Source: Eutreptiella sp. 'Long Island Sound 2002' (lineage: Eukaryota; Euglenozoa; Euglenophyceae; Eutreptiales; Eutreptiaceae). From it: a stretch of DNA of 64,000 nt. The position numbers and the translations under genes are program-made. Below are positions 35,788 through 44,278 of this stretch, one piece after another. The stretch covers positions 38,702,590-38,766,589 of the forward strand of contig OZ038385.1 of the NCBI GenBank assembly GCA_964036045.1, given 5' to 3'. Below the pieces are notes generated by a model. It was not told where the DNA came from. It did not search any database and saw only the letters and a program-made list of their open reading frames with translations. Within the stretch, counting starts at the first letter, position 1; the number at the start of each line of letters is the position of its first letter.

Positions 35788-37283
35788 TGAAGCATATGTT
35801 GATTTTTTTGTTTTTGGGACATGTTTTTCGGTTTTGGGACATTTGGACCGACGCATGGGAGACATGGAAACCGGAGGCAACCAAGTGGCGACGAACGGCG
35901 TCCGCAGACGAACTGCGCATGTGCACCCGCTTGCAGTTCCCACACTCCCTTCAACGATCCTTCCTTCCAGTCCAGGCGCACTGGAGGGTGGTAGTTGCCA
36001 CATGGCACTTCCACGTATTCCAGCGATTGCAGGCGTGGGTCGTTGACAAGCTGCAGCACGCCCCAACTTTCGTCAGCAACAAGCGGCCCACGCACATTGT
36101 CCCACCTGTTGCTGGGGCCCTGCCGCAGGTAGCTAAACCTACGGCCCGCAACATTTGGAACCACGTGAGAGGCGTACTGTCGATCCCGCCGCCATCAGAG
36201 CCACGTTTCACAGATACTGCGCCCACGGTGGAGGAACTTCGGTGGCAATTGACACAAGCGGTCACCACTGCCGAGCGCACGTGGGTCTTGGAGGCCATGG
36301 CCCGGCACCACCATGTAGCACCGCCGCGCAAACGGCCCAGAGAACCGTCGCCGCCACCGGCACAGGCTCCGGTCTCACCGCCGCGCGAGTCTCGTGAAAT
36401 TCATGCCGGACCCTTCGTGGAACAGGCTAGGCGTCTCATGCTACACGCCCAAATGCAGGCCGCACGACTCTGCCTGGAAGAGGTGGCGCAGGCACTCGCC
36501 CGGCAAGCCGTCACACAGAAGTCCCTCTTCTTGGCACACCACCACGAGCACTTGTGCCGGCAAGCGTACTTCCTCTACAAGGAACATACGACGCGGTGGT
36601 ATGTAGAAGCGCAACAGGCGGTCTACCACTTGTCCTGGATGGCGGATTCTCGCCGACTACGCTTCCGCCAGTGGCGAACAGCTGTCCTCCCCGAGGCGCG
36701 GTCCACGGTGTCGCGCAAGCTCGCCGTGGCATCCTCGTGTTGGGAGCAGGCACATGTTTCGCTGTCCACCGGCATCCAAGCGGAAGAAGCATCCGAATGG
36801 CGGCATATGTCCCAAGTGCACGCGGTGACCCTTACGGCCTTACGGCGGACGACTTTGTCGGAACCCCGATGGGACATCCGGGGGGCCACCGCACAGCGCA
36901 TGAAGCGCTTGCGGGACGAGATCCCACCCGAGACACACAAGAAACGGAGGACAGAGGCGCCGGAGGTTCCTAGTGATCTCGAGGATATGGAAATCCCGCT
37001 GGAGGACATGGGCGATGTCATAGTCTTGACTGGATTGTAACACCCCGAGAGGTCCGGGAGGACGCGCATACCCGTACAAACGGGGCGACAGGGGTGGGGC
37101 AAGGCGCAGGACTCGTTCCTCCCGCCACCCCGCCGCAGCCGTCTTGGTGAGGGTAGGTCATACCAAACCCATACCCAAAGTCGGCCCTGTCACTGACCCA
37201 TGACCTGCTATGTGTACTCTCAATGGACACTTGGTGGAACTTCGGTCACGAGTTAAAAAAAAAAAATGAAGCATATGTTGATT
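35788..37283 (+). mobile_element. Retroposed cDNA insertion with poly(A) tail and 17-bp TSD
   Basis: The 17-mer TGAAGCATATGTTGATT occurs at 35788-35804 and again at 37267-37283. The 1462 bp between them end in an uninterrupted run of 12 A (37255-37266) directly against the right copy. A target-site duplication plus a 3' A-tail is the signature of target-primed reverse transcription by a LINE-type machinery. The insert is GC-rich and open-reading while both flanks are AT-richer and non-coding, as expected for a foreign insert. It begins in the middle of a reading frame, so the copy is probably 5'-truncated. It is either a truncated non-LTR element or a processed copy of a cellular mRNA. No AATAAA precedes the tail. 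Confidence 0.85.
35805..37040 (+). CDS. Unknown ~411-codon protein carried by the retroposed insertion
   Basis: The frame is open from the very start of the insert to the stop at 37038-37040, leaving a ~214-nt 3' untranslated stretch before the A-tail. It is unlikely that the native start is present: the nearest upstream ATG lies inside the target-site duplication, and the first internal Met is at about residue 38. The protein is rich in Trp, Arg, Gln, Ala and His. Its parts are a Trp-rich start (FWDIWTDAWETW), a proline/charge linker (PPRKRPREPSPPPAQ), a long helical middle (ARRLMLHAQMQAARLCLEEV) and an acidic end preceded by KKRRTE, a possible nuclear localisation signal. I see no RT, endonuclease, zinc knuckle or transposase motif. 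Long open frame and GC bias support genuine coding origin; family unknown. Confidence 0.6.
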   Translation, partial: FLFLGHVFRFWDIWTDAWETWKPEATKWRRTASADELRMCTRLQFPHSLQRSFLPVQAHWRVVVATWHFHVFQRLQAWVVDKLQHAPTFVSNKRPTHIVPPVAGALPQVAKPTARNIWNHVRGVLSIPPPSEPRFTDTAPTVEELRWQLTQAVTTAERTWVLEAMARHHHVAPPRKRPREPSPPPAQAPVSPPRESREIHAGPFVEQARRLMLHAQMQAARLCLEEVAQALARQAVTQKSLFLAHHHEHLCRQAYFLYKEHTTRWYVEAQQAVYHLSWMADSRRLRFRQWRTAVLPEARSTVSRKLAVASSCWEQAHVSLSTGIQAEEASEWRHMSQVHAVTLTALRRTTLSEPRWDIRGATAQRMKRLRDEIPPETHKKRRTEAPEVPSDLEDMEIPLEDMGDVIVLTGL

Positions 37284-39917
37284 GAAATGGACACCGTCAC
37301 GGCCTGGGCAACCTCCTGATGTTCGACGTTGTCGTTAGGGCCCTTTCTCTCCAGGATTGAATCATCGATACATACATTCAATTTCAACGAGCGCACACTG
37401 ACTGCCAACACACCGACCCACGGCAATCTGTCCACTCCTCAAACACCGCTACCAAGGGTTTTCTAGCTAGTAATTTGCATAATTGCATGCTACATACCAT
37501 CCTTCAAGCGCTGAATGTTCACCTTTGGAAAATTCCCCGACGGTGTTGGAATACAACCATTAATACATGTGTACTTGCTCAACCATTTGCGGAAAAGTGA
37601 GTGGTCTAGTTTTTCCGGGGGTTTCCCTATCCCCAAACACATCAACCAATATCTTGTCCCTCTAGCCGTTCGCATTACTTGATGTTGCACTTTCTTCTGC
37701 CATTGCTTGAGTGCGCCCAGCATCACATCCTGCATAAAATGTGTTGTGCAACGATGCTATGATACCACGGTGCCCACATCACCACACCCACAGGGCACTT
37801 TGCTTCGTTACTTGTTACAAGGTCTTTAAACTCAATCTTCCATTGTGCTACAATCTTTTTTTTGCCCCACATACAGCCCTCTCAATGATCTTGTGGGAGC
37901 CCCCCATCTTCTTGTCCCTTTTGATACATCTCGGTGGCAGTACCGATGTTGTGCATTCATGCTTTTGAAACAACTTGAAATAAATTTTGATCTTGTGCAA
38001 AGGCCCATCTGTGTCCAACCGCAAAAGAGTTCTATGTGCACGATACTTGTTCGTTGTTTGTTGTCTACTCAATTCCAAAGATGGGTAAACATCCTCTGGA
38101 GAGGTTGACTGAAAATTTGGTGTGTGCTTGGACTCTGCCATTTACTACACAGAGTGAGTCATGGACACAGCCACACTGAGACACTGAACCGAAGGACAAC
38201 CGCTGGCTGCCCCACAATGATGAAACTACGACCTTTAATGTAACAGAAGTGAAAAAGGCATGCACCCCAAAACACCAAATAACCCCAACCCTCAATGACA
38301 GCTTTCCCCGGAGACACACACGTTGCATCACCGGAGCCTAGTATCATGGATCTTTGGAAACATCGCAGCAAAAACAACATGAAATTGGTTTACAAATAGA
38401 TGTGGGGGGACAATGTGGGCACGCACACACGTGCGCACCTAATGCAAACACGTCGATCGACCAACAACCCAACAAGGCCAACGGGTGGCTACAAGTGGAT
38501 CATTTGCCAATCGACAACGACTTCAAATGAGCAGAATCATGGTGGCATACCATTTCAAGTCTTCATCAAAAAAGAGGAGGTCGAATATCATATTGCACCC
38601 TTGGGAGTTTTGGACTCCACCAGCATCTTCCAAATTCGATGAAATGTCAGAGTATTGGAATGCTACGTCCCATAGACACAACAAAATCCCAAAACGTAGT
38701 AGCAAGGTCCCATTATCTCAGCAGCCCCTATGCCCTGCGTCCACAGATGGCATCAAGTGGTACACACCTTGCAGCATATTGAATGGATGTGCATTTTCTG
38801 ACCCCGCATCCGGCAACAGGGCTTGAATGGTATCGGCCAGATCTGCGGTCAATGCTCCCTCGTGTATGCAAACAAGTGGACAAAGCATATCCAGGGGTTG
38901 CATGAGCGAAGGTACCCCCACATCAAAGTCCTAAACCAAGTGCCCAAGCAACTATTCGATGGCTTGACCAACGGTACCTCTGCGCTGGGATGCCACATTG
39001 CTATTTTTCGGTTCATGTTCCCCCCATGCTACCTAACATCGATGCAATTGTTGGTGTGACGCCCAGTTTGCGAGGCATGTGTTAGAGGAGCTGTTGTGGG
39101 CGATTGGAAATACTTGAGTGTCAACCATTACCCACGGTGTTTGGAAAAACCTTGCCATCACGCTCTTGCATGGGATACGGTTCGACTTGTCCATTGTCAT
39201 GTGTTTACTTAGATTGGTGTCACTTGTGAGTCACCATGGCTAACACATGGGGGGAGCGGTCGAGGGAGGCTACCAATCCGGAGCCCACTGATCCATGGTA
39301 ACGATTTGCACCATCTCGCCCGCATCGGCAATGGAAACCTGAATAGCAACCCCGCGAGCGCCGCCCCTATCGAAACGGATGTGCAACAATACGAGGCACA
39401 ACAAGTATGCCACGACTAGGTGGGGCCAAGGTGCCATTATTCAATTCTTAGGGCACCGACCAAGCGCAAGCAACCACGACGGAAAAGAGGACCACGACTC
39501 CACTTGGTGAGCAAGTGGACGGCATGGAACATAAGTGGTGATACCACATGCAACAACTGCTATGTGCTGTCCAAAAGGTGCGAACCATGCATCACAAAGC
39601 GCACCACGCGACACATGCTAGTGCTAAAGAAGATGCGAATCAATGCCATGTCATCCGGTCACAATTTCTGCTCACTATGCACCCAACACTGTGAAAAGGC
39701 GTTGCAACGCCAAGGCCTCCGTGTCTGCCTCTATTGGGTACAAGGTGTGACACACATGGAACAGTAACGCGATTAACATGGAATCACTTCACGCCAATTT
39801 ACCAAGACATCACAGGATTGGGCAATATCAGCCCGCTCATCGTGCTTGGCACCATTCATAGACTACGGTTTTGGTATAATGCGGAAGTTGCAGTTTGCCT
39901 ACTCGTAACATCTTATG
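37284..39917. other. No supported gene
   Basis: A plus-strand frame at 39420-39767 has a Cys pattern (CNNC, six residues, CEPC, later CSLC) that could mimic a zinc-binding module. It is short and otherwise featureless. Nothing else was seen. Confidence 0.35.
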
Positions 39918-40050
39918 ACCATAGTTACGCAGCCCTCGAAGTAAAGTAGGTTCAGCACATACGGCATCCCCTACACCCCCCCCCCCTCAGTCACTCATCA
40001 CTCTCTCCATCTCTCCGATAGTCTCCTTTTTCATTAAGGCAGTCAGGCCC
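39918..40050 (+). repeat. Split direct repeat A1 (left end of YR element)
   Basis: It runs from ACCATAGTTACGCAGCCC to TTAAGGCAGTCAGGCCC. A2 at 46035-46168 is nearly identical, including a C homopolymer of slightly different length and the ACTCATCACTCTCTCC segment. Confidence 0.92.
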
Positions 40051-40064
40051 CCCCGCACAGGCAC

Positions 40065-40673
40065 ATGGACGAATTCGATGGGGACGGAGCCTGGGCCCGG
40101 GAGCGACTGCTGGCTCACGACGAGTCCGTGCTGGAAGCGGCATGGGCTGAGCTGATGCAGCAGCACTGGCGGGCGACAGAGGTCCCGCTGGAGCGGCGCG
40201 GCACCGTACTAGACGTGAGGATCAACAGCTGGGTGCGGACGGCACGCCTCAACACATCCAAGCTGGCAGTCATATTCAACCGTAGACTGGGGGTATGCCT
40301 GGTATGCAAAAACTCCCTGGCCTACGGAGACGCCTTCCTGTACGGCCTGGGGCTCGCATGGGGCATCGAGGTCCCCAACGTCGAGCTTTCGCAGCCCCAG
40401 TCGGAGGCGGCCCTCGAGCTCTGCGCGTCCCTGCAGGAACTCGAGCGCCGAGCACGACAAGGTGCACACAGCGCCGGTGGCGACAACGGCTGCGGCGCGG
40501 CGCAACCATCGGGCACGCAGCCGGCGTGTAGCCCAGGAGACAATGATGGGTACAGCGACAGGGCGAGCGACAAGGTCAAGTGGAACGTGCTGACGGCGTC
40601 GGCGGCCCGCAGCATGAGGCGGGGGCCACAAGGTGGACTATCAAATTATGCAGAGCGCTGGAGCAGGAGCTAA
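40065..40673 (+). CDS. Gag-like ORF1 of the YR retrotransposon
   Basis: This 202-codon ORF begins with the first ATG 15 bp inside A1 (ACATGGACGAATTCG). The N-terminal ~130 residues are alpha-helical and charged (EAAWAELMQQHWRATEV). The C-terminal part is a Gly/Asp/Ser linker. It occupies the gag position of YR elements, where the product would package element RNA. Sequence similarity to a named gag family cannot be judged by eye. Its last ~94 nt overlap the next frame (-1 relative), so the downstream ORF may be reached by frameshifting or simply reflect an indel. Confidence 0.65.
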   Translation: MDEFDGDGAWARERLLAHDESVLEAAWAELMQQHWRATEVPLERRGTVLDVRINSWVRTARLNTSKLAVIFNRRLGVCLVCKNSLAYGDAFLYGLGLAWGIEVPNVELSQPQSEAALELCASLQELERRARQGAHSAGGDNGCGAAQPSGTQPACSPGDNDGYSDRASDKVKWNVLTASAARSMRRGPQGGLSNYAERWSRS

Positions 40674-41233
40674 AAGGACACGCGGCGGAAGGAGAGGCGG
40701 GACCCAGCGCCTTGGCGCGAAAGGTTTGGAAAGTCGTGCTGGAGTGCCACGTGACCGGGCCTAACGAGCTGAAGGACAGGGCCCGGGAGCGGCGGAGGAA
40801 GGAGCGGAAGAGAGAGAAACGACAACGTTGGAAGGAACGCAAACGGCGCGGAAACAGTAAGCGACGTGACTGCAGCTCCGACGACAGCGGCTCGTCGACC
40901 TCCAGCGGCACCAGCAGCAGCAGTTCGGGCTCCTCGTCATCCTCGTCGTGGAGATCATCACGAACGCGAAAGAAGCACACAAAGAGCACCGCGCGCCGGG
41001 CAGGAAACGATATCGCGGGGCGCAAAGAAGGAGAAATCTCGAGGGGCATGGGATCAGCCGCCAACACCGAGTTCACCCTGCAGGGCGGCCGCCGCCACTT
41101 CAAAAGCAAGCGCTCAGGGGCTTGGGAAGACTGCACGGACTCGCCAAAGTTCAAATGCCAGGACTGCAGCCAGGCACACTGGTACTTCGACAGGGACGAG
41201 TGGGGCTGCGTCAAAGGCAAGGGCACCAAGTGA
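40580..41233 (+). CDS. Basic nucleic-acid-binding ORF2 of the YR retrotransposon
   Basis: The frame is open for 217 codons but has no ATG near its start (first codon GTG), consistent with expression as an extension of ORF1. Order: a helical start (LCRALEQELKGHAAEG), a strongly basic stretch (RERRRKERKREKRQRWKERK), a Ser-rich low-complexity stretch, and a C-terminal Cys/His cluster (CTDSPKFKCQDCSQAHWYF, then another Cys) that could coordinate zinc like a nucleocapsid knuckle. It ends in a single TGA. The same frame continues immediately into the recombinase (QQERKLPVAEAVER), so ORF2 and the recombinase may be one polypeptide interrupted by that stop. Confidence 0.65.
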   Translation: MERADGVGGPQHEAGATRWTIKLCRALEQELKGHAAEGEAGPSALARKVWKVVLECHVTGPNELKDRARERRRKERKREKRQRWKERKRRGNSKRRDCSSDDSGSSTSSGTSSSSSGSSSSSSWRSSRTRKKHTKSTARRAGNDIAGRKEGEISRGMGSAANTEFTLQGGRRHFKSKRSGAWEDCTDSPKFKCQDCSQAHWYFDRDEWGCVKGKGTK

Positions 41234-41254
41234 CAGCAGGAGCGTAAGCTGCCC

Positions 41255-42385
41255 GTGGCGGAGGCCGTCGAACGCCTCGGGCAGGCAGTGCGGGACGGCT
41301 GGGGCGCCGGGTACGACGCCAGTGTCGTGCGAGGTCTCAGCAAATCCACGCTGGACGGGTACCTGGGGACCCTCGCGAAACTTCGAAGGCACGAGCGCAT
41401 GCAGCTGGGATGCGACACGAGGCGCGTGCTGGAGGACGAGCTCGGCGACATCGCTGCCGAAGACGTGGGGGAGGGCAACATCAAAAAGCTGCTCTCAGGG
41501 GTACGACTACTCGAGAAGCTGGGATGGATCAAAAGCACAGTGCGGCCCGGAGACTGGTACCTCGTCCTGGGGGTGGAGAAAGAGACAGAGCGGCAGGGGA
41601 AGGGCGCGGTCAAGGAGTGGGCCAGCATGGAAGTGCTGCGGTACATGGCGGGCGTCGTGCACACCAAGGCAGAGTGGGAAATCCCAGCGCTGGCGGCACT
41701 GTCCTGTGCACACTGCCTCAAGGCGAGCGAAGCAATCACGGCCCGCGCCGAGGGCAGCGAGCTGGTGTGCCGTGGAACCAAGTTCCGCAGCGGCGAGCAG
41801 CGGCAGGAGATGGGACAGTGGACGGCGGAGTGGGCCGCATTCCTGGCGCGGCTCAAGGCAAGCCAGGGGTACCACCCCGACGTCCCTGCGTGGTTCCAGG
41901 AGACGGACGGGCTACACAGGGGATGGCACAGCATTCTGGACACGCCCGGTGGATCCTTCAAGTATCTGCGCTGGCACTCGTTCCGGAGGTTCGGGGCAGC
42001 CCAGCTCCACGGCCTCGGGCTCCCAGTGCGGTTCATCATGCTCTGGGGGGGAGGGGGGGGGTGGAAGTCGGCGACAGAGGCGGAGATATACTACAAGGCG
42101 CCGCCGCGATGGCAGTTCGAGCGAGGGGGACCCATCCCCCTGCCTGAGTACGGGACAAGCGCAACGACGGCGCGGATGCAGCCTGGGACGACGCTGGGGA
42201 TATGGCCAAGCTGGATCAGGAGTGAGCTCGAGATCCCCCATGTCCAACTTGCTCGGGCAGAGCCGAGTCTGGAGAGCGGTACTGCCCCGGTGCAAAAGCG
42301 ATCACGCACGGAGTCGCCAAAGAGAGACGTCGTCGAGATCGAGGACTCGCTAGAGCGGCCACCGCCCAAGACCATCAATCGCTAG
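41255..42385 (+). CDS. Tyrosine recombinase of the YR retrotransposon
   Basis: The enzyme would integrate the circular cDNA by site-specific recombination instead of using a DDE integrase. There are 376 codons from a GTG; no ATG is near. An N-terminal helical core-binding-like region (~1-110: LSKSTLDGYLGTLAKLRRHE) precedes the catalytic domain. Motifs: HSFRRFG at 241-247 supplies the box II H-x-x-R; a Trp after a Gly run (LWGGGGGW) fits the second His/Trp position; the nucleophile is Tyr279 or Tyr280 (EIYYKAPP); Lys176 (RGTKFRS) fits the beta-hairpin lysine. The box I arginine is Lys156 (CLKASEAIT), where the family normally has Arg, which may weaken or abolish activity. The Gly run is coded by a G-rich tract. 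A proline/charged tail follows. Confidence 0.88.
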   Translation: MAEAVERLGQAVRDGWGAGYDASVVRGLSKSTLDGYLGTLAKLRRHERMQLGCDTRRVLEDELGDIAAEDVGEGNIKKLLSGVRLLEKLGWIKSTVRPGDWYLVLGVEKETERQGKGAVKEWASMEVLRYMAGVVHTKAEWEIPALAALSCAHCLKASEAITARAEGSELVCRGTKFRSGEQRQEMGQWTAEWAAFLARLKASQGYHPDVPAWFQETDGLHRGWHSILDTPGGSFKYLRWHSFRRFGAAQLHGLGLPVRFIMLWGGGGGWKSATEAEIYYKAPPRWQFERGGPIPLPEYGTSATTARMQPGTTLGIWPSWIRSELEIPHVQLARAEPSLESGTAPVQKRSRTESPKRDVVEIEDSLERPPPKTINR

Positions 42386-42467
42386 AGGGGGGCAACGCCA
42401 GGGGCGCGGAGGAGACTGCCGGCGGACGGCAGGGGCGCAGGCAAGCCGGACGGAGAAGCGGCAGTCG

Positions 42468-43049
42468 GTGCGCCAGCATCACAGGGACGCGGGGGAGGTG
42501 ACGCTCGAGGACGAGCGCCTGGCGCGCGCAATCAGCGAGCTGCCGGGAGTGAAGCAAGGCCGCAGGGACATGGTCCACAAGGGCGCCCAGGAGCTGATCA
42601 TGGCGGCGGCGCAGCTCAGGCTGGGCCACGGTGACGCCACTGCGAAGCTGCGGGTCGCGTTGCAGGGGTTGCTGGACGACGGGCTGGACGGCGAGGAGGA
42701 CGGATATTACTCATCGGAGGACGAAGACGAGATCGATCCGGAGACGGCAGCAAAAGGACTTGGGTCGGCGGCCCGTGTGCACGTGCATGCGCCGCTCTGG
42801 AGGAGGCTGGTGCCACAGGACCTCCTGAGGGCTTACAAGAAACACGCCAAAGCCAGGGGGGCCAACCTAAAGTCCCACTCCACTAAGCTCCCGCTGATGA
42901 TGCGGGCCCTGCGTGTAGACGTGCGGGGGGTGAAACGCACGGGCCTCAGGCCCACCTCTCAGGCATTCCTACGCCCCAAGAATAGGCAGAAGTGTAGTAT
43001 GATATTAGATGCGTCTCCCATCAACGGGGCGGACCCCAGACGGCCCTAG
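42468..43049 (+). CDS. Reverse transcriptase N-terminal part (copy 1), ends at in-frame TAG
   Basis: This is a 193-codon frame. The first ~110 residues are acidic and helical (DDGLDGEEDGYYSSEDEDEI) and look like a linker from gag to RT. From ~115 on it enters RT: LWRRLVPQDLLRAYKKH, then KNRQKCSMILDASPIN, corresponding to RT motifs 1-2. It stops at TAG, but the same frame continues beyond the stop as KFTLPGLEQLRDWM, which is clearly RT. A G-run of 12 then shifts the frame before the catalytic block. The stop is shared with copy 2 at 44657-44659. Confidence 0.8.
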   Translation: MRQHHRDAGEVTLEDERLARAISELPGVKQGRRDMVHKGAQELIMAAAQLRLGHGDATAKLRVALQGLLDDGLDGEEDGYYSSEDEDEIDPETAAKGLGSAARVHVHAPLWRRLVPQDLLRAYKKHAKARGANLKSHSTKLPLMMRALRVDVRGVKRTGLRPTSQAFLRPKNRQKCSMILDASPINGADPRRP

Positions 43050-44262
43050 AAATTCACCCTCCCGGGCCTGGAACAACTCAGGGACTGGATGCGGGGGGGG
43101 GGGGTGCGTGGATGGCCAAACTCGACCTACAGAATGCATTTTGGAGCGCCGTGCTCCCGAGGGGTTGGCGCAGGGTTTTTGTTGTGCAAACCGCCGACGG
43201 GCGGTTATGGCGCTACACACGCCTGCCCTTCGGATGGCGCTACTCCCCCCTCATCTACCAGTCCCTTGTCCGTGGCATCGTGGCTGCCGCCCTGCGAGGC
43301 GTGCGGGCCCGGGCGTGGGTGTATATAGACGACATTCTCGTCACCGCTCGCAGTCCACCCGAGGTGCAACGCGCGGTGCGGCTCATCATCCGGCGCCTGC
43401 AGCGGGCGGGTTTTATAATTAGCCAGAAAAGCGAAACAACGCCCACAATGGAGCTCGGCTTCATTGGCAAACACATAAACACAGAAGGAGGATACTTCCA
43501 GAACGCCCCAGGCGGGCTGCGCAGTGCGCTCCGCGCGTGGGTAAGAGCCATGGGCCGTGGAACCATCGAGCCCCGCAGGCTCAGAAAGCTGCTTGGGCAG
43601 CTATGCTGGCTTTCAAGGCCCAATACAGGGCTCTCCTGCTTTATCGCCGGGAGCTATCAAGCACTGGACTCGGGCGGGCGGAGGTTCACACGGAGTATGG
43701 CGCGGGGCCTCGGCACGCTCCTGTTCAGCGCCGTAGCGCAGTCTTACCCGCCGGACGCCCACGAGGGAGGGATGCAGCAGGTGCCAGGCAAGAGACACCT
43801 CCTGCTGTTTGCCGACGCGGCGCCAGATGAAGAGCGGTTCAGGGTAGGGCTAGTAGGCGACAAGCGATTCCGCCGCTCCATACCATGCCAGGCATGGGTC
43901 ACATCGCTACAGCAGGCAGAACTTTTCGGCATCTACTATGCATGTAAAGTGGCCGTCTACCGCGGCCACAGGTCCGTGGTGGTTGGCACAGACAGCGACG
44001 CCAGCAGGTTCCAGGTGGCAGGACAGAGGGCCACTGCTTGCTCTCAGGCCCACCAGAGAATTCTCAGGCGCCTGTTCTGGCTCCAGCTTTGGAGCCACGT
44101 CAAACTCGGTGTGTTTTGGGTCGATGCTGCGGAGAACCCCGCGGACCCGCTCAGCCGCCTGTTCACCTTTCCCAGCAGGCGGCACGCTGCCCAAGACGCC
44201 AATGATAGGCGTCAGCTCTAGGAACGCAGCACACACAAATTTCTGCATCTCCATTATCTGCC
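42670..44262 (+). repeat. RT/RNase H tandem duplication, unit 1
   Basis: It runs from GCTGGACGACGGGCTGGACG to TTTCTGCATCTCCATTATCT. Unit 2 repeats the whole stretch at an offset of 1610 bp (1609 after the G-run). Confidence 0.9.
43112..44221 (+). CDS. Reverse transcriptase catalytic block plus RNase H (copy 1)
   Basis: This is a 370-codon frame. RT: motif A aspartate at residue 5 (MAKLDLQNAFW), LPFGWRYSPLIYQ (motif B region), catalytic YIDD at 71-74 followed by ILVTA, then GFIGKHINT. RNase H: Asp235 (LLFADAAPD), Glu270 (QQAELFGIYYA), Asp294 (GTDSDASRF) and Asp345 (ENPADPLSR), so a full set of candidate acidic residues is present. No methyltransferase-like domain follows, unlike many DIRS elements. 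It ends with TAG at 44219-44221, followed by GGAACGCAGCACACAC, also seen after copy 2. The N-terminal half lies in another frame upstream. Confidence 0.88.
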   Translation: MAKLDLQNAFWSAVLPRGWRRVFVVQTADGRLWRYTRLPFGWRYSPLIYQSLVRGIVAAALRGVRARAWVYIDDILVTARSPPEVQRAVRLIIRRLQRAGFIISQKSETTPTMELGFIGKHINTEGGYFQNAPGGLRSALRAWVRAMGRGTIEPRRLRKLLGQLCWLSRPNTGLSCFIAGSYQALDSGGRRFTRSMARGLGTLLFSAVAQSYPPDAHEGGMQQVPGKRHLLLFADAAPDEERFRVGLVGDKRFRRSIPCQAWVTSLQQAELFGIYYACKVAVYRGHRSVVVGTDSDASRFQVAGQRATACSQAHQRILRRLFWLQLWSHVKLGVFWVDAAENPADPLSRLFTFPSRRHAAQDANDRRQL

Positions 44263-44278
44263 TCACGCGCTGCATGGG

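Noticed and set aside
35440-36066. 208-codon minus-strand frame
   Set aside because: It crosses the boundary of the retroposed insert and is antisense to its ORF, so it cannot be an ancestral gene.
40576-42039. 487-codon minus-strand frame opposite the YR retrotransposon
   Set aside because: Antisense shadow of GC-rich coding sequence; the plus strand carries clear recombinase motifs in this interval.
40866-42353. 495-codon plus-strand frame overlapping the recombinase
   Set aside because: Ser/Arg/Gly-rich out-of-frame shadow of ORF2 and the recombinase.
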